Positions 8,081-15,560 are shown, counted from the first letter of the stretch. The stretch: 19,615 nt of DNA from Aestuariibius violaceus (GCF_040779325.2 NZ_JBFONT020000020.1:1-19615), one strand, 5' to 3'. Program-made: numbers and translations. Notes: generated by a model not told the origin, from the sequence alone.

Positions 8081-9556
8081 ATGAGCTTTCGCGTTCTGAG
8101 TGCCGAAATCAGCCACGAAACAAATACCTTTTCGATCCGCCCGACAGATCTTGCAGCGTTCAAGAGCCGGTACTTCCTTCTGGGAGAGGAGGCCATCCGC
8201 GAACGAGGACAGGCAAACACCGATCTTGCCGGATTTCTCGATGTCGCACGCGACAAGGGATGGGTTCTGACCCATGCTGTCAGTACGTCTGCGCCACCCG
8301 GCGGGCTTGTCACACCGGGCACATTCATGGCGCTGGCCGCGCCGGTCCTAACGCTTGCTCTCGCCCAAGATTTCGACGGCATCTTGCTGTCGCTGCATGG
8401 CGCCATGGTGATTGACGGCGCCGAGGACGGTGAAGGGACGTTCCTCGCGCGGCTCAGGGAGGTGACGGGCCGCGACATTCCGATCGCAATCACGCTCGAC
8501 CCCCACGCCAATGTAAGTCAGGAGATGGCCGACCTCGCCAACATCATCGTCTCCTACAAGACCTATCCACATGTCGACATGCGCGACTGTGCCGTGCTGG
8601 CAGGAGAGATATTGCATCGAACCATGTCGGATGAAATCGCACCGAAGACACTGCGGGTTCATCGCCCGATGCTTGAGGAGGTCAATGGTGGACGCACCGA
8701 TGCCGGCCCGATGATCGAACGCAACGCGCGGGCTCTTGAACACCAGCAGCATCCAGATGCCTTTGCCGTCAGTATCAATGCAGGCTTTGGCAATGCCGAT
8801 ATTGCGGAGGTCGGGCCGACAGTCCTTGTTACCTATCAGGGCGACCCTGCGCCACATGAACGGCTTGGTAACGAACTTGCAGATGACATCTGGGACAGGC
8901 GGTTCGAGGGTCTCAACGACTATCTCAGTGTCGAAGCCGCCGCCGCACAATGCGCGGGCCACGAAGCCGAAAACGGCCCGATCGTCGTTGCCGATTATGC
9001 TGACAATCCCGGTGGAGGAGCGTATGGCGATGCAACGTCGCTGCTTGCCGCGCTGCTTGCCGCAAGCGCCGACAATGCATGCTTTGGACCGTTGGTCGAT
9101 CCAGAAGCAATCGAGTATTTGGAAACGCAAACCGTGGGGCGGGCCGTCACCCTTGAACTTGGAGGCAAGACGGATCCTGACCGTGGCGGCGGGCCAATCA
9201 CGGTGACGGGCACACTCAAGATGCTCAGCGATGGCAACTTTACGGGGACAGGCCTGATCCTCGGTGGTCTTCACCGAAGTTGGGGACGCACGGCCGTCCT
9301 CGGCGTGGCAGGCATCGACATCTTGATTGTAACCAACGCGACCCAGATGCTTGACCTTGCGCAATTCCGGACGTTTGGCATCGATCCCGCCGAAAAGACT
9401 ATCGTCGCTCTGAAGTCTATGCAGCATTTTCGCGCAGCCTTCGAGCCGATCTCTTCTCGTATTATCGTTTGCGATAGCGGCGCGCTCTGCACACCGGACC
9501 TCGCCAGGCTGCCCTACCGCAATGTGCCGCGTCCGATCTTCCCACTCGACCGATAG
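8081..9556 (+). CDS. M81-family metallopeptidase (MlrC-like)
   Basis: 491 residues. The ATG at 8081 is seven bases after the ATPase stop; TTG at 8075 is an alternative, and no strong ribosome binding site is visible, suggesting coupling to the upstream gene. The N-terminus RVLSAEISHETNTFS is the M81 opening motif, and GGLVTPGTF, SLHGAMV and ITLDPHANVS follow as in microcystinase C. Asp140, His142 and His164 (in YPHVDM) show the same 2- and 22-residue spacing as the zinc ligands reported for MlrC (from memory). Characterised MlrC cleaves linearised microcystin fragments in the cytoplasm; most relatives have no known substrate. As the last gene of a peptide-import operon it plausibly hydrolyses the imported compound, probably one with unusual or D-residues. 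Confidence 0.88.
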   Translation: MSFRVLSAEISHETNTFSIRPTDLAAFKSRYFLLGEEAIRERGQANTDLAGFLDVARDKGWVLTHAVSTSAPPGGLVTPGTFMALAAPVLTLALAQDFDGILLSLHGAMVIDGAEDGEGTFLARLREVTGRDIPIAITLDPHANVSQEMADLANIIVSYKTYPHVDMRDCAVLAGEILHRTMSDEIAPKTLRVHRPMLEEVNGGRTDAGPMIERNARALEHQQHPDAFAVSINAGFGNADIAEVGPTVLVTYQGDPAPHERLGNELADDIWDRRFEGLNDYLSVEAAAAQCAGHEAENGPIVVADYADNPGGGAYGDATSLLAALLAASADNACFGPLVDPEAIEYLETQTVGRAVTLELGGKTDPDRGGGPITVTGTLKMLSDGNFTGTGLILGGLHRSWGRTAVLGVAGIDILIVTNATQMLDLAQFRTFGIDPAEKTIVALKSMQHFRAAFEPISSRIIVCDSGALCTPDLARLPYRNVPRPIFPLDR

Positions 9557-9826
9557 TAACGCATTCGCAACGCCACGACCGCCATGTGGCGGCGCGGAAC
9601 AAGCCCAAGTTATTGGGTGCCTTGATTGTGCGCACACCCGTGTCGCGCGAGCATCGGCTTGCACGCGCTTGCAAGGTCCGTTTCCCCCTCTGTTTTTGTT
9701 TCTGACATTGCGAATTGCAGAAAGTAGCCGTTGGAAAACGCGCACCAAGCTGGTGCTTTGCCCTCCGATCTGTGAATTCGCCCACCAACCGATTTTGCGC
9801 TTGCAGCGAAAGTCTGCAATGCGGGA
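9557..9826. other. Intergenic region with three small hairpins
   Basis: No gene is supported here. Perfect inverted repeats occur at 9579-9592 (CCGCCA-TG-TGGCGG), 9604-9617 (CCCAA-GTTA-TTGGG) and 9658-9675 (CTTGCA-N6-TGCAAG). The last is followed at a distance by a pyrimidine-rich stretch with T5 (9676-9711). Any of them could end transcription of the peptide operon, though none has the stem immediately followed by T that would make it certain. The final 30 bases (TTGCAGCGAAAG, then TGCAATGCGGGA) resemble a short intergenic repeat seen elsewhere in the window. Confidence 0.45.
9579..9592 (+). terminator. Possible terminator hairpin after the peptidase gene
   Basis: CCGCCA-TG-TGGCGG is a perfect 6-bp GC-rich inverted repeat starting 23 bases after the M81 gene stop. 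The loop is only two bases, so the real loop would open a pair, and no T-run follows. It may instead protect the 3' end of the transcript. Confidence 0.25.
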
Positions 9827-10362
9827 GATTCTGTGGGAAAACAACGTGTTGCTGGCGCAGAAAGTGACACGCTTAACGTGGCGCGAGCGCCTTTCTGATC
9901 AGGCTTTTCGTCTTTGCTGCGGTGCAGGAAAGATCTTCGCCAGTTTGCGGAGGTTTTGGGCTGTGGCGGCGAGGAGGAATTCGTCGCTTGCCCCGCATGG
10001 ACCGCGTAGTCGGAGCCGTCCAAGACCGAGAATGCGCTTGAGATGCGCGAAGAGCATCTCGACCTTCTTCCTGAGCTTTACCGAGATCTTGTATTGGGAC
10101 GTTCTGGAGATGGCACGGGCAACATCCCGGGCGTCCTCGTGTTCTTCTCGGGTGATCTTGCGCGCATCGGCGTTCGGGCAGCACTTGGGCTTCGACGGAC
10201 ATGCCTGACAGGTGTGTTTCAGCGCCTGGTATTTGGCGACGCCCTTTCCCGTCGGCCCGCGGCTTGGATCGGAGTAGTTCCGGCGAAACTGCTTCAGCGC
10301 CTCACCTTCCGGGCAGATGTACTGGTTGTTCTCGGCGTCCCACTCGAAGATGAGCCTTGTCG

Positions 10363-10388
10363 CGCCATTGGTCCGAGCGACAATGGCG
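10363..10388 (-). repeat. 26-bp palindromic element, copy B
   Basis: On the plus strand this is CGCCATTG, then GTCCGAGCGA, then CAATGGCG: 8-bp perfect inverted arms around an asymmetric 10-base centre. Read on the minus strand it differs from copy A at one base in 26. It lies where the transposase frame breaks between GTWSR and FEWDAE. The orientation sign is arbitrary, set opposite to copy A. Confidence 0.85.
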
Positions 10389-10670
10389 AATGCGGGACCA
10401 GGTACCGTCGGTGCGACCTGCCTTGTCGATCACCGGGATGTGCGGGGCGATCTTTTCGTCCACCAGCCAGCCGAGCATCGGTCCAGACCCATAGGCCGTG
10501 TCGGCGATCAGCCGTTCGGGATGAAGATCGAAGCGGTCCCTGACCCTGTTCAGCATCGTCTTCGTTGATCCGACCTCGGCCTGGCGGTTCGACCGTGTCG
10601 CTTCCACGTCGACGATGACACCATGATCCGTGTCGATGAGGTAGTTGTTGGAATAGGCAAAGAATGCGTT

Positions 10671-10696
10671 CGCCATTGTCTCTCGGACCAATGGCG
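10671..10696 (+). repeat. 26-bp palindromic element, copy A
   Basis: CGCCATTG, then TCTCTCGGAC, then CAATGGCG on the plus strand. It is 25/26 identical to copy B in inverted orientation, with 282 bases between them. It sits at the transposase frame break between AARKG and FFAYSNN. One arm is echoed just outside: CCAATGGC recurs at 10700-10707. Confidence 0.85.
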
Positions 10697-11489
10697 TTCC
10701 AATGGCTCACCTTTGCGAGCAGCCGTCCATTGGCTGGCTGGGTCGGAATAGGATGTGAACTTCGGCTCGACCGGTGTCGCCGCTCCGAATGCCGCGTCGT
10801 CCAACGTGTCGAGATACTCGCGGACCGCACGCGGGGCCGCGTCCACATCGATCCGCGCGATGTCCCAATCTTCTTTTGGCGCGGAATACTGCTTGTTGGC
10901 GTCCGCCTCGATCAGGCTGGCATCCACGGCCAGCCGCTGACCGCTGACCAGCCCTTCTGTGATGCACCTCGCGACGACCGTTTCAAAGAGATGCCGCAGC
11001 AGCTCGCTGTCGCGGAAGCGGCCGTGGCGGTTCTTGGAAAAGGTCGAGTGATCGGGCACCCGGTCGGCCAGGTCGAGCCGACAGAACCACCGGTAGGCGA
11101 GGTTCAGATGCACCTCCTCGCAGAGCCGTCGCTCGGACCGGATGCCGAAGCAGTAGCCGACGATAAGCATCCGGATCAGCAGTTCGGGATCGATCGAGGG
11201 TCGGCCTGTGTGGCTGTAGAAATCCGCCAGATGGACGCGGATGCTGCTCAGATCGACAAACCGGTCAATCGACCTGAGCAGGTGGTCCTGTGGGACATGA
11301 TCTTCCAGCGAGAACTCATAGAACAGCGACGCCTGCGCCTCTTGCCTCGGTCCTATCATCGCTGATCCCTCCGCTCATTGAGAGAATTGAATCAGCGGTT
11401 TAGGCGTCGATCAAGGCAGAGTTTTTCAACGGAATACGGGACGAAGCGGTCGTTCATTTAGTTTACTCGAATGGCCGCTTATGGAAGAC

Positions 11490-12173
11490 CTACAGCTCTC
11501 TCGTTGGCAAGACTCCTGCCATTTGTGTCTCTTCCCATTTCTCGACTAACGGCCCTCCAAGACCCACGAAATCGTCGCTTTGGATGCTTGATCGCGCTAT
11601 ACGGTCCAGTCTGAAATGGCGTAATGCCTCACGCAGTTCGCACCATGCAACGATCAGCCCGGCATCAACGTAGTAGATCAGAAAAAGCGGCCAGATCGTG
11701 CGCTTGGTCTCTCTTCCTTCAACGTCACAGTATTTTATCGCCATCTTTTTCTCGCTTCTAATTGCTTGGCGAACTTCGCTGAGGTTGACGGTCGCACACC
11801 TCTCGATCCCCCACGCGGATGTCGGGAGGCGACGGGTGCCCGGTGCAGCTTCATGCAGCTTGCGCGCCGCGCGACCCGCTGAGCGCCAAAGTCCTGGATC
11901 GCCAGTCCGCGCGATCAGGCTGAGACCAACGGAAATCGCTTCCGCCTCCTCGACATCTAAGTTGATTGGCGGAAGGTCGTACCCCTTGCGCATGACATAG
12001 CCGACGCCCGGCTCGCCGAGGATAGGTGTCTGCATGGCTTGAAGGCTGGCAATGTCGCGATAGACGGTTCGGATGGAGATTTCGAGCGCTGCTGCGATCT
12101 CACGTGCCAGAATTGGCCTATCTGCATTTCGCAGCAGCTGAATAATCTCGAAAAGCCTGGCCGATCTGGACAT
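11490..12173 (-). CDS. YafY-type HTH/WYL transcriptional regulator
   Basis: 227 residues. Residues 1-58 form a winged helix of the HTH_11 type, with LAREIAAALEISIRTVYRDIASL (22-44) as its DNA-recognition core. The C-terminal half holds a WYL-like ligand-binding domain, seen in WPLFLIYYVDAGLIVAW and CELREALRHFRLDRI near residues 160-193. The length is typical of the YafY group. GGAGG lies 7 nt before the ATG. It is divergent from a membrane transporter gene, with a 13-bp inverted repeat between them, so it most likely regulates itself and the transporter. The inducer is unknown. The gene ends 53 bases from the insertion sequence and appears intact. Confidence 0.88.
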   Translation of the reverse strand: MSRSARLFEIIQLLRNADRPILAREIAAALEISIRTVYRDIASLQAMQTPILGEPGVGYVMRKGYDLPPINLDVEEAEAISVGLSLIARTGDPGLWRSAGRAARKLHEAAPGTRRLPTSAWGIERCATVNLSEVRQAIRSEKKMAIKYCDVEGRETKRTIWPLFLIYYVDAGLIVAWCELREALRHFRLDRIARSSIQSDDFVGLGGPLVEKWEETQMAGVLPTREL

Positions 12174-12205
12174 CGCGATCCCTCCATACTTTTGAGGGCT
12201 ACCAT

Positions 12206-12237
12206 AACACTACCGCCACACAGATGGCAGTAGTGTT
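12206..12237. promoter_or_regulatory. Operator-like inverted repeat for the WYL regulator
   Basis: AACACTACCGCCA (12206-12218) and TGGCAGTAGTGTT (12225-12237) are inverted copies with one mismatch in 13, separated by CACAGA. The repeat is central in the 112-base region between the divergent regulator and transporter genes. Its size and position fit a dimer-binding site controlling both promoters. No clear -10/-35 pair could be fixed. Confidence 0.7.
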
Positions 12238-12285
12238 CAGATATAGGGCAAATGAATTGAAGTCAGAAAAAGTTGAAGCCCAGCC

Positions 12286-13146
12286 ATGGCCGCCCCTCTT
12301 ACCGGAGATGATATTGCACGCGGCACACGTCTGATGGTCTTCGCCGCGTTGCTGCTGGCCTCTGGCGCGACATCAGCCCGCTTCGCAACGGAGGGCATGA
12401 ATGTCTTCGTGGTGGTGTTCTGGACCAACATGACAATGTTCATCATGATGTCAGGATACATGCTGATTGCCCGTCCCGAGGGCGGGGTTCATACCGACAA
12501 GCTACCGCTCCATTTTCTCCGATCGGTGTTCACCTACGGCGCGCTTGTGGCCTACTTCTATGCGCTGGCACAAATCCCTTTTGCGACTGCCGTTATTTTG
12601 CAATCCACGGGTCCGGTGTTCGTGCCGATCCTAGCCATTCTTGTATTTCGCCGATTGTCAGATCGCTATGTCTGGCTGGGTGTTGCGATCAGTTTCGTCG
12701 GCGTCGTCCTGCTCGTCCGTCCTGATCGCATTGGCATATCGCTGGGTGAATTCTCCGCATTGCTCGCCGCGCTCGGGGGCGCAGCCGCCGCGCTCGTTAT
12801 CTGGTCCTTTTCATCAACCGAACCTGTTGCACGACAGATGTTCTATTTCTCCTTTTTCGCGTGCCTGCTGTCTGCGCTTCCGCTGCCGTGGACGTGGCAC
12901 TCGCCAACTCTCGCACATCTGACCCCTATCATCGCCGTGGCGGGTTTTACGATTGTTGGGCAATTCTACTATGCGAAAGCCTTCTCGGCTGCACCGGGCG
13001 ACAAGGTCATCACGTGGAGCTATATGGCAATCGTCTTTGCGGCAGACTTTGGTTTCGTTTTCTGGGGCGAGCCGATTGTAGTCCTATCCGCGCTTGGCGC
13101 AGGACTGGTCGTGGGCGGTGCTCATCTGGCAACACGGGCGTGCTGA
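12286..13146 (+). CDS. EamA/DMT-family membrane transporter
   Basis: 286 residues, almost entirely hydrophobic, with about ten predicted membrane helices in two EamA repeats. The first repeat ends around PVFVPILAILVFRRLSDRYVWLGVAISFVGVVLLVRP, a standard EamA pattern split here by its RRLS linker. The second ends with AIVFAADFGFVFWGEPIV. Family members export metabolites such as amino acids or purines, or import small solutes, using ion gradients; the substrate here is unknown. The ribosome binding site is weak (AAAGTTGAAG upstream). It is divergent from a WYL regulator and shares its operator, so it is probably the regulator's main target. The C-terminus is slightly shorter than many relatives but the fold looks complete. 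Confidence 0.85.
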   Translation: MAAPLTGDDIARGTRLMVFAALLLASGATSARFATEGMNVFVVVFWTNMTMFIMMSGYMLIARPEGGVHTDKLPLHFLRSVFTYGALVAYFYALAQIPFATAVILQSTGPVFVPILAILVFRRLSDRYVWLGVAISFVGVVLLVRPDRIGISLGEFSALLAALGGAAAALVIWSFSSTEPVARQMFYFSFFACLLSALPLPWTWHSPTLAHLTPIIAVAGFTIVGQFYYAKAFSAAPGDKVITWSYMAIVFAADFGFVFWGEPIVVLSALGAGLVVGGAHLATRAC

Positions 13147-13282
13147 AGCTGCCGTTCGCTGCAAAGCAACATGCTGGAAAGGGGCTCAGTGCCGACCTCG
13201 AAGCAAGTGCAGCATCGTACTGACCGGACTGTCCGCCGCAGATGAGGACCGGCCCTTTCCTGCCGTTGGCCAATAGGTCGAG

Positions 13283-13301
13283 ATGCTGCGGTCGCAGTCC
13301 G
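13283..13301 (+). repeat. Dispersed repeat, left copy
   Basis: ATGCTGCGGTCGCAGTCCG matches 14640-14658 at 17 of 19 bases in the same orientation; it contains the palindromic core CTGCG-N-TCGCAG. About 75 bases further on both copies reach a GGGACNAAG block (13360 and 14713). The pair brackets the epimerase-like gene. Confidence 0.5.
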
Positions 13302-13354
13302 CAAAGCCGCCATTCGCTGAGCCAGGGAATTCGAAAGGTAGTCGAAGCAACAAA

Positions 13355-13390
13355 TTGCGGGACGAAGTGAGCTTTGGCTGCATCCCGCAA
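13355..13390 (-). terminator. Possible terminator of the epimerase-like gene
   Basis: TTGCGGGA (13355-13362) and TCCCGCAA (13383-13390) form a perfect 8-bp stem with a 20-base loop. On the minus strand it begins 28 bases after the gene's stop and is followed by TTTGTTGCTT, a weak T-tract. The large loop and interrupted T-run keep confidence low. Confidence 0.35.
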
Positions 13391-13417
13391 GAAGGTCCGT
13401 TCCGGTCGAATATCCTC

Positions 13418-14293
13418 TCAGAACAGTTGCGCGCCCTCGAAAGCGATGAACCGTGGCACCCAGCCGACCGTTCGACGCAGCCTCTCGGACGACATCCTCT
13501 GATCGAGTGTCGATCCCACGGCCCAATCGCCATGTTCGGCCACCACGGCTTTCCTGGCACGAACTTCGATCCCCGCCGTACTCCGCGCCCGCTCGGCGAT
13601 CACGGCGGCGATCCGCGAAACCGGCACGCCGACCTCGGCGGACGCATTGTAATGCCCGGTCAGGCCGGCTTCCAAGACGAGGCGGCAGGCAACGGCGAGG
13701 TCGTCGCGATGTACCAAGGGCCAGCGTGTCTCGGCCGCGCCCCAGATCTGGATCGGCCGACGGTCCCGTGCGGCGTCTACGAAGCGCTCAAACACCCCTT
13801 TGCCCGTCGCGTAGACCATCGCCGGATGGATGACGGCCACTCGAAGCGCGTCGTTCGCCGCCAGCCGCTCCGCGTGATTGACCATCCATGCGAAGGCGGG
13901 GATCGGCGAGAAGGGCCTTTCTTCGTCGGCCACCTCGTCCCCCGTCGCCCCATAAAGCCAGCACCCCCCCGTATAGACGACCTGGAGGGGCTCGGACCGC
14001 TTGGACGCGGCCTCCTCCAGCGCGTCGATGACGACGGCATCGACGGCACCCATGTCGTCGCCGAACGTCGCAGCGACCTGCACGAAGGCATCCGCATCAT
14101 TCAGATGGCGACGCCAACCCGCCGGTTCGCGCATATCGCCGCGCACGGGACGCGCCCCAAGCGCTTGGAGCACTTTGTCCGAAGCGGGGGAGCGGCTCAG
14201 GGCAATGACGGTGTGCCCGTTCCCAGTAAGCTCACGGACAACGCCGCGTCCAATAAGGCCGGTCCCGCCGAGGACGAAGACGTTCAACGACAT
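13418..14293 (-). CDS. NAD(P)-binding epimerase/dehydratase-like protein (SDR fold)
   Basis: 291 residues from ATG 14293 (MSLNVFVLGGTGLIG); an upstream in-frame ATG at 14335 would add 14 residues unlike the family. Residues 9-15, GGTGLIG, are the Rossmann dinucleotide-binding motif. GARPVRGDMREP, VVYTGGCWLYGATGDE and AVIHPAMVYATGKGVF match extended or atypical short-chain dehydrogenases. Where the catalytic YxxxK normally sits the sequence reads AWMVNHAERLA, so the usual Tyr/Lys pair seems absent. This suggests an atypical SDR, perhaps acting as a reductase with other residues or only sensing cofactor. It stands alone, flanked by repeated intergenic sequence. The substrate cannot be predicted. 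Confidence 0.8.
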   Translation of the reverse strand: MSLNVFVLGGTGLIGRGVVRELTGNGHTVIALSRSPASDKVLQALGARPVRGDMREPAGWRRHLNDADAFVQVAATFGDDMGAVDAVVIDALEEAASKRSEPLQVVYTGGCWLYGATGDEVADEERPFSPIPAFAWMVNHAERLAANDALRVAVIHPAMVYATGKGVFERFVDAARDRRPIQIWGAAETRWPLVHRDDLAVACRLVLEAGLTGHYNASAEVGVPVSRIAAVIAERARSTAGIEVRARKAVVAEHGDWAVGSTLDQRMSSERLRRTVGWVPRFIAFEGAQLF

Positions 14294-14789
14294 ACCGATC
14301 TTGTAGCCACGCTGGGCATCGTGGTCACCGACCAAACGGCTATAGCGCTCAATGAAGTTTCACCGAGCGCGCCCTGTCGAACCATCCGAGTAGCACGGAT
14401 CGGCTGTTGCAGTGGCATCTGCAATGGCTTTCAGAACGCACACGCGGCGGGGTTTAAATCCATGTAGAACACTATGCTGCATCCGCAGCGCAATCCGTCG
14501 AAAAGCCGACCTTTGTGCGTTCCGCAGCATCCGGGAAAGTGGGCTCGTTAGCGGACTTGCGGCGATGCAGCGCGGCGATTTGTAGGCTCAGGGAAAGCCA
14601 ACCTCACGGCCCAGAGCCGACTTTGAGCACCACCTTCAAATGCTGCGATCGCAGCCCGATAGCGGACGTTGGCCACACCTGCGCGATGTTCACCTAGTCA
14701 GAGGACTGGAGACGGGACTAAGCGGTCGTTGAACCAATACTGCTAGAGCGCTAAGGACGACCCGCGGACCATTTTGATTGGAGAATTAG
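14294..14789. other. Long intergenic region, no gene seen
   Basis: Nearly 500 bases between the divergent epimerase-like and methyltransferase genes contain only short, unconvincing reading frames. Much of it is built from repeat-like pieces, including the right copy of the ATGCTGCG repeat and the CGGGACTAAGCGG block. Promoters for both genes must lie here, but no confident -35/-10 pair could be picked. Base composition changes near 14750, where more AT-rich sequence begins. Confidence 0.45.
14640..14658 (+). repeat. Dispersed repeat, right copy
   Basis: ATGCTGCGATCGCAGCCCG is the partner of 13283-13301. It is followed 71 bases later by ACGGGACTAAGCGGTCGTT, close to ACGGGACGAAGCGGTCGTT, which directly follows the right end of the IS1182 element at 11436. 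Confidence 0.5.
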
Positions 14790-15560
14790 GTGAAACAGGA
14801 GATCGGAACTTCTTTTCAATTGGAAGAGGTCGTCGATCTCTATCTCTATCGCCCCCCCTACCCCCAACAAGTATATGATCTGATTGTCAGTCACTCTCCT
14901 GACAGGGGCCGCATTCTGGATCTGGGGTGCGGGCACGGCAAGATCGCGAGGCCGATGTCAAAACACTTCAGCTCTGTGACGGCGATAGATCCATCAGCAA
15001 AAATGATCGCGCTTGGAAAGTCTCTCGAATTTGGAGTGGCGACGAACCTTGAATGGGTCGAAAGTTATGCGGAAACGGCGCCGTTAAAAGGTGAATATGA
15101 CACTGTCGTTGCCGCCCTTAGCATCCATTGGATGAACCATGATGTTCTCTTTCCCAAACTGTCCAAGCATGTGAAAACGCGCCATCTGTTTTCGGTCATA
15201 GAAGGTGATGGCGCACATAAGCCACCTTGGGAAAGTGATTGGCAAACCTTCTTATCAAAATGGGTGCCAAAGCTTACTGGAAAGCCATTTCATTCGGGCA
15301 AGGACTGGTCGTTTTGGGCGAAGTACCTCGATTATGTTGATGTGAATGGAGTGTATGAGGTCGTTTCCGACCCATTCCACCAGAGCATCGGAGACTTCAT
15401 TTTATGCCAACACTCTCGCGATACTTTTACGATCTCAAAGTTGGGCAGTGATCTCAAGAGCTTTGACCAAGAGCTTCGGGAGCTTCTATCTCCATTTGCG
15501 AACGCCAATGGAGATTTAAAGTTTCAAAGTTTCACGAAGCTGACCACGGCCACTATCTAA
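14790..15560 (+). CDS. Class I SAM-dependent methyltransferase
   Basis: 256 residues, starting at GTG 14790 with GGAG 6 nt upstream. The N-terminus YLYRPPYPQQVYDL is typical of small-molecule methyltransferases of the Methyltransf_11/25 type. Motif I is ILDLGCGHGK (42-51) and the acidic residue binding the ribose is Asp67 in VTAIDPS. AALSIHWMN occupies the motif IV region. The second half is poorly conserved and gives no substrate clue. The gene is clearly more AT-rich than the flavoprotein, ABC and epimerase genes, suggesting recent acquisition. It is convergent with the T6SS immunity-like gene and separated from it by about 175 bases of unassigned sequence. Trans-aconitate methyltransferase-like activity is one of several possibilities. 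Confidence 0.82.
   Translation: MKQEIGTSFQLEEVVDLYLYRPPYPQQVYDLIVSHSPDRGRILDLGCGHGKIARPMSKHFSSVTAIDPSAKMIALGKSLEFGVATNLEWVESYAETAPLKGEYDTVVAALSIHWMNHDVLFPKLSKHVKTRHLFSVIEGDGAHKPPWESDWQTFLSKWVPKLTGKPFHSGKDWSFWAKYLDYVDVNGVYEVVSDPFHQSIGDFILCQHSRDTFTISKLGSDLKSFDQELRELLSPFANANGDLKFQSFTKLTTATI

Larger units (their letters stand above)
9899..11359 (-). pseudogene. IS1182-family transposase, broken by two short insertions
   Basis: The reading starts at ATG 11359 (MIGPRQEAQASLFYEF) with the N-terminal DNA-binding region and IDPELLIRMLIVGYCFGIRSE. It runs through the first catalytic Asp region (LAVDASLIEADANK) to TAARKG near 10710. The next conserved segment, FFAYSNNYLIDTDHG to DKAGRTDGTWSR, lies in another frame. 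The last segment, FEWDAENNQYICPEG to FPAPQQRRKA and TGA at 9899, is back in the first frame. Each break coincides with extra sequence of about 38 and 37 bases respectively, judged against remembered homologues. Their sum is a multiple of 3, which explains the return of frame. The C-terminal part keeps the paired cysteines HTCQACPSKPKCCP typical of IS1182. The protein would end at 10550, so it is inactive. Confidence 0.88.
9827..11436 (-). mobile_element. IS1182-family insertion sequence, inactive copy
   Basis: About 1.61 kb bounded by imperfect terminal inverted repeats. The left end reads ATTCTGTGGGAAAAC from 9828 and the right end, on the minus strand, reads ATTCCGTTGAAAAAC from 11435. The single gene inside is a transposase on the minus strand filling nearly the whole element, as in IS1182. 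CGGGA lies directly outside both ends (9822-9826 and 11437-11441) and may be a 5-bp target duplication. Joining the flanks restores GCGGGACGAAGCGG, a version of a repeat seen at 13358 and 14711. The transposase is frameshifted, so the element cannot move on its own. Confidence 0.75.
13147..13417. other. Convergent intergenic region with dispersed repeats
   Basis: No gene is supported between the convergent transporter and epimerase-like genes. The stretch carries ATGCTGCGGTCGCAG at 13283 and GCGGGACGAAG at 13358, both of which recur in the same order and orientation at 14640 and 14711. Such patchy sequence is common between genes in this group and suggests old repeat insertions. Confidence 0.5.

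Noticed and set aside
8348..9844. Long minus-strand open frame (498 codons)
   Set aside because: It is antisense to the M81 gene and runs past it; a common artefact in GC-rich DNA.
9610..10023. Minus-strand open frame of 137 codons
   Set aside because: It crosses the left border of the insertion sequence and lies out of frame with the transposase C-terminal segment, which has a clear family match.
9873..10202. Minus-strand open frame starting MSVEAQVLPE
   Set aside because: It is the transposase C-terminal region read in the wrong frame; the frame with the paired cysteines and FPAPQQRRKA is the real one.
13283..14467. Long plus-strand open frame (394 codons)
   Set aside because: It is antisense to the epimerase-like gene, whose Rossmann motif and HPAMVYATG segment are clear.
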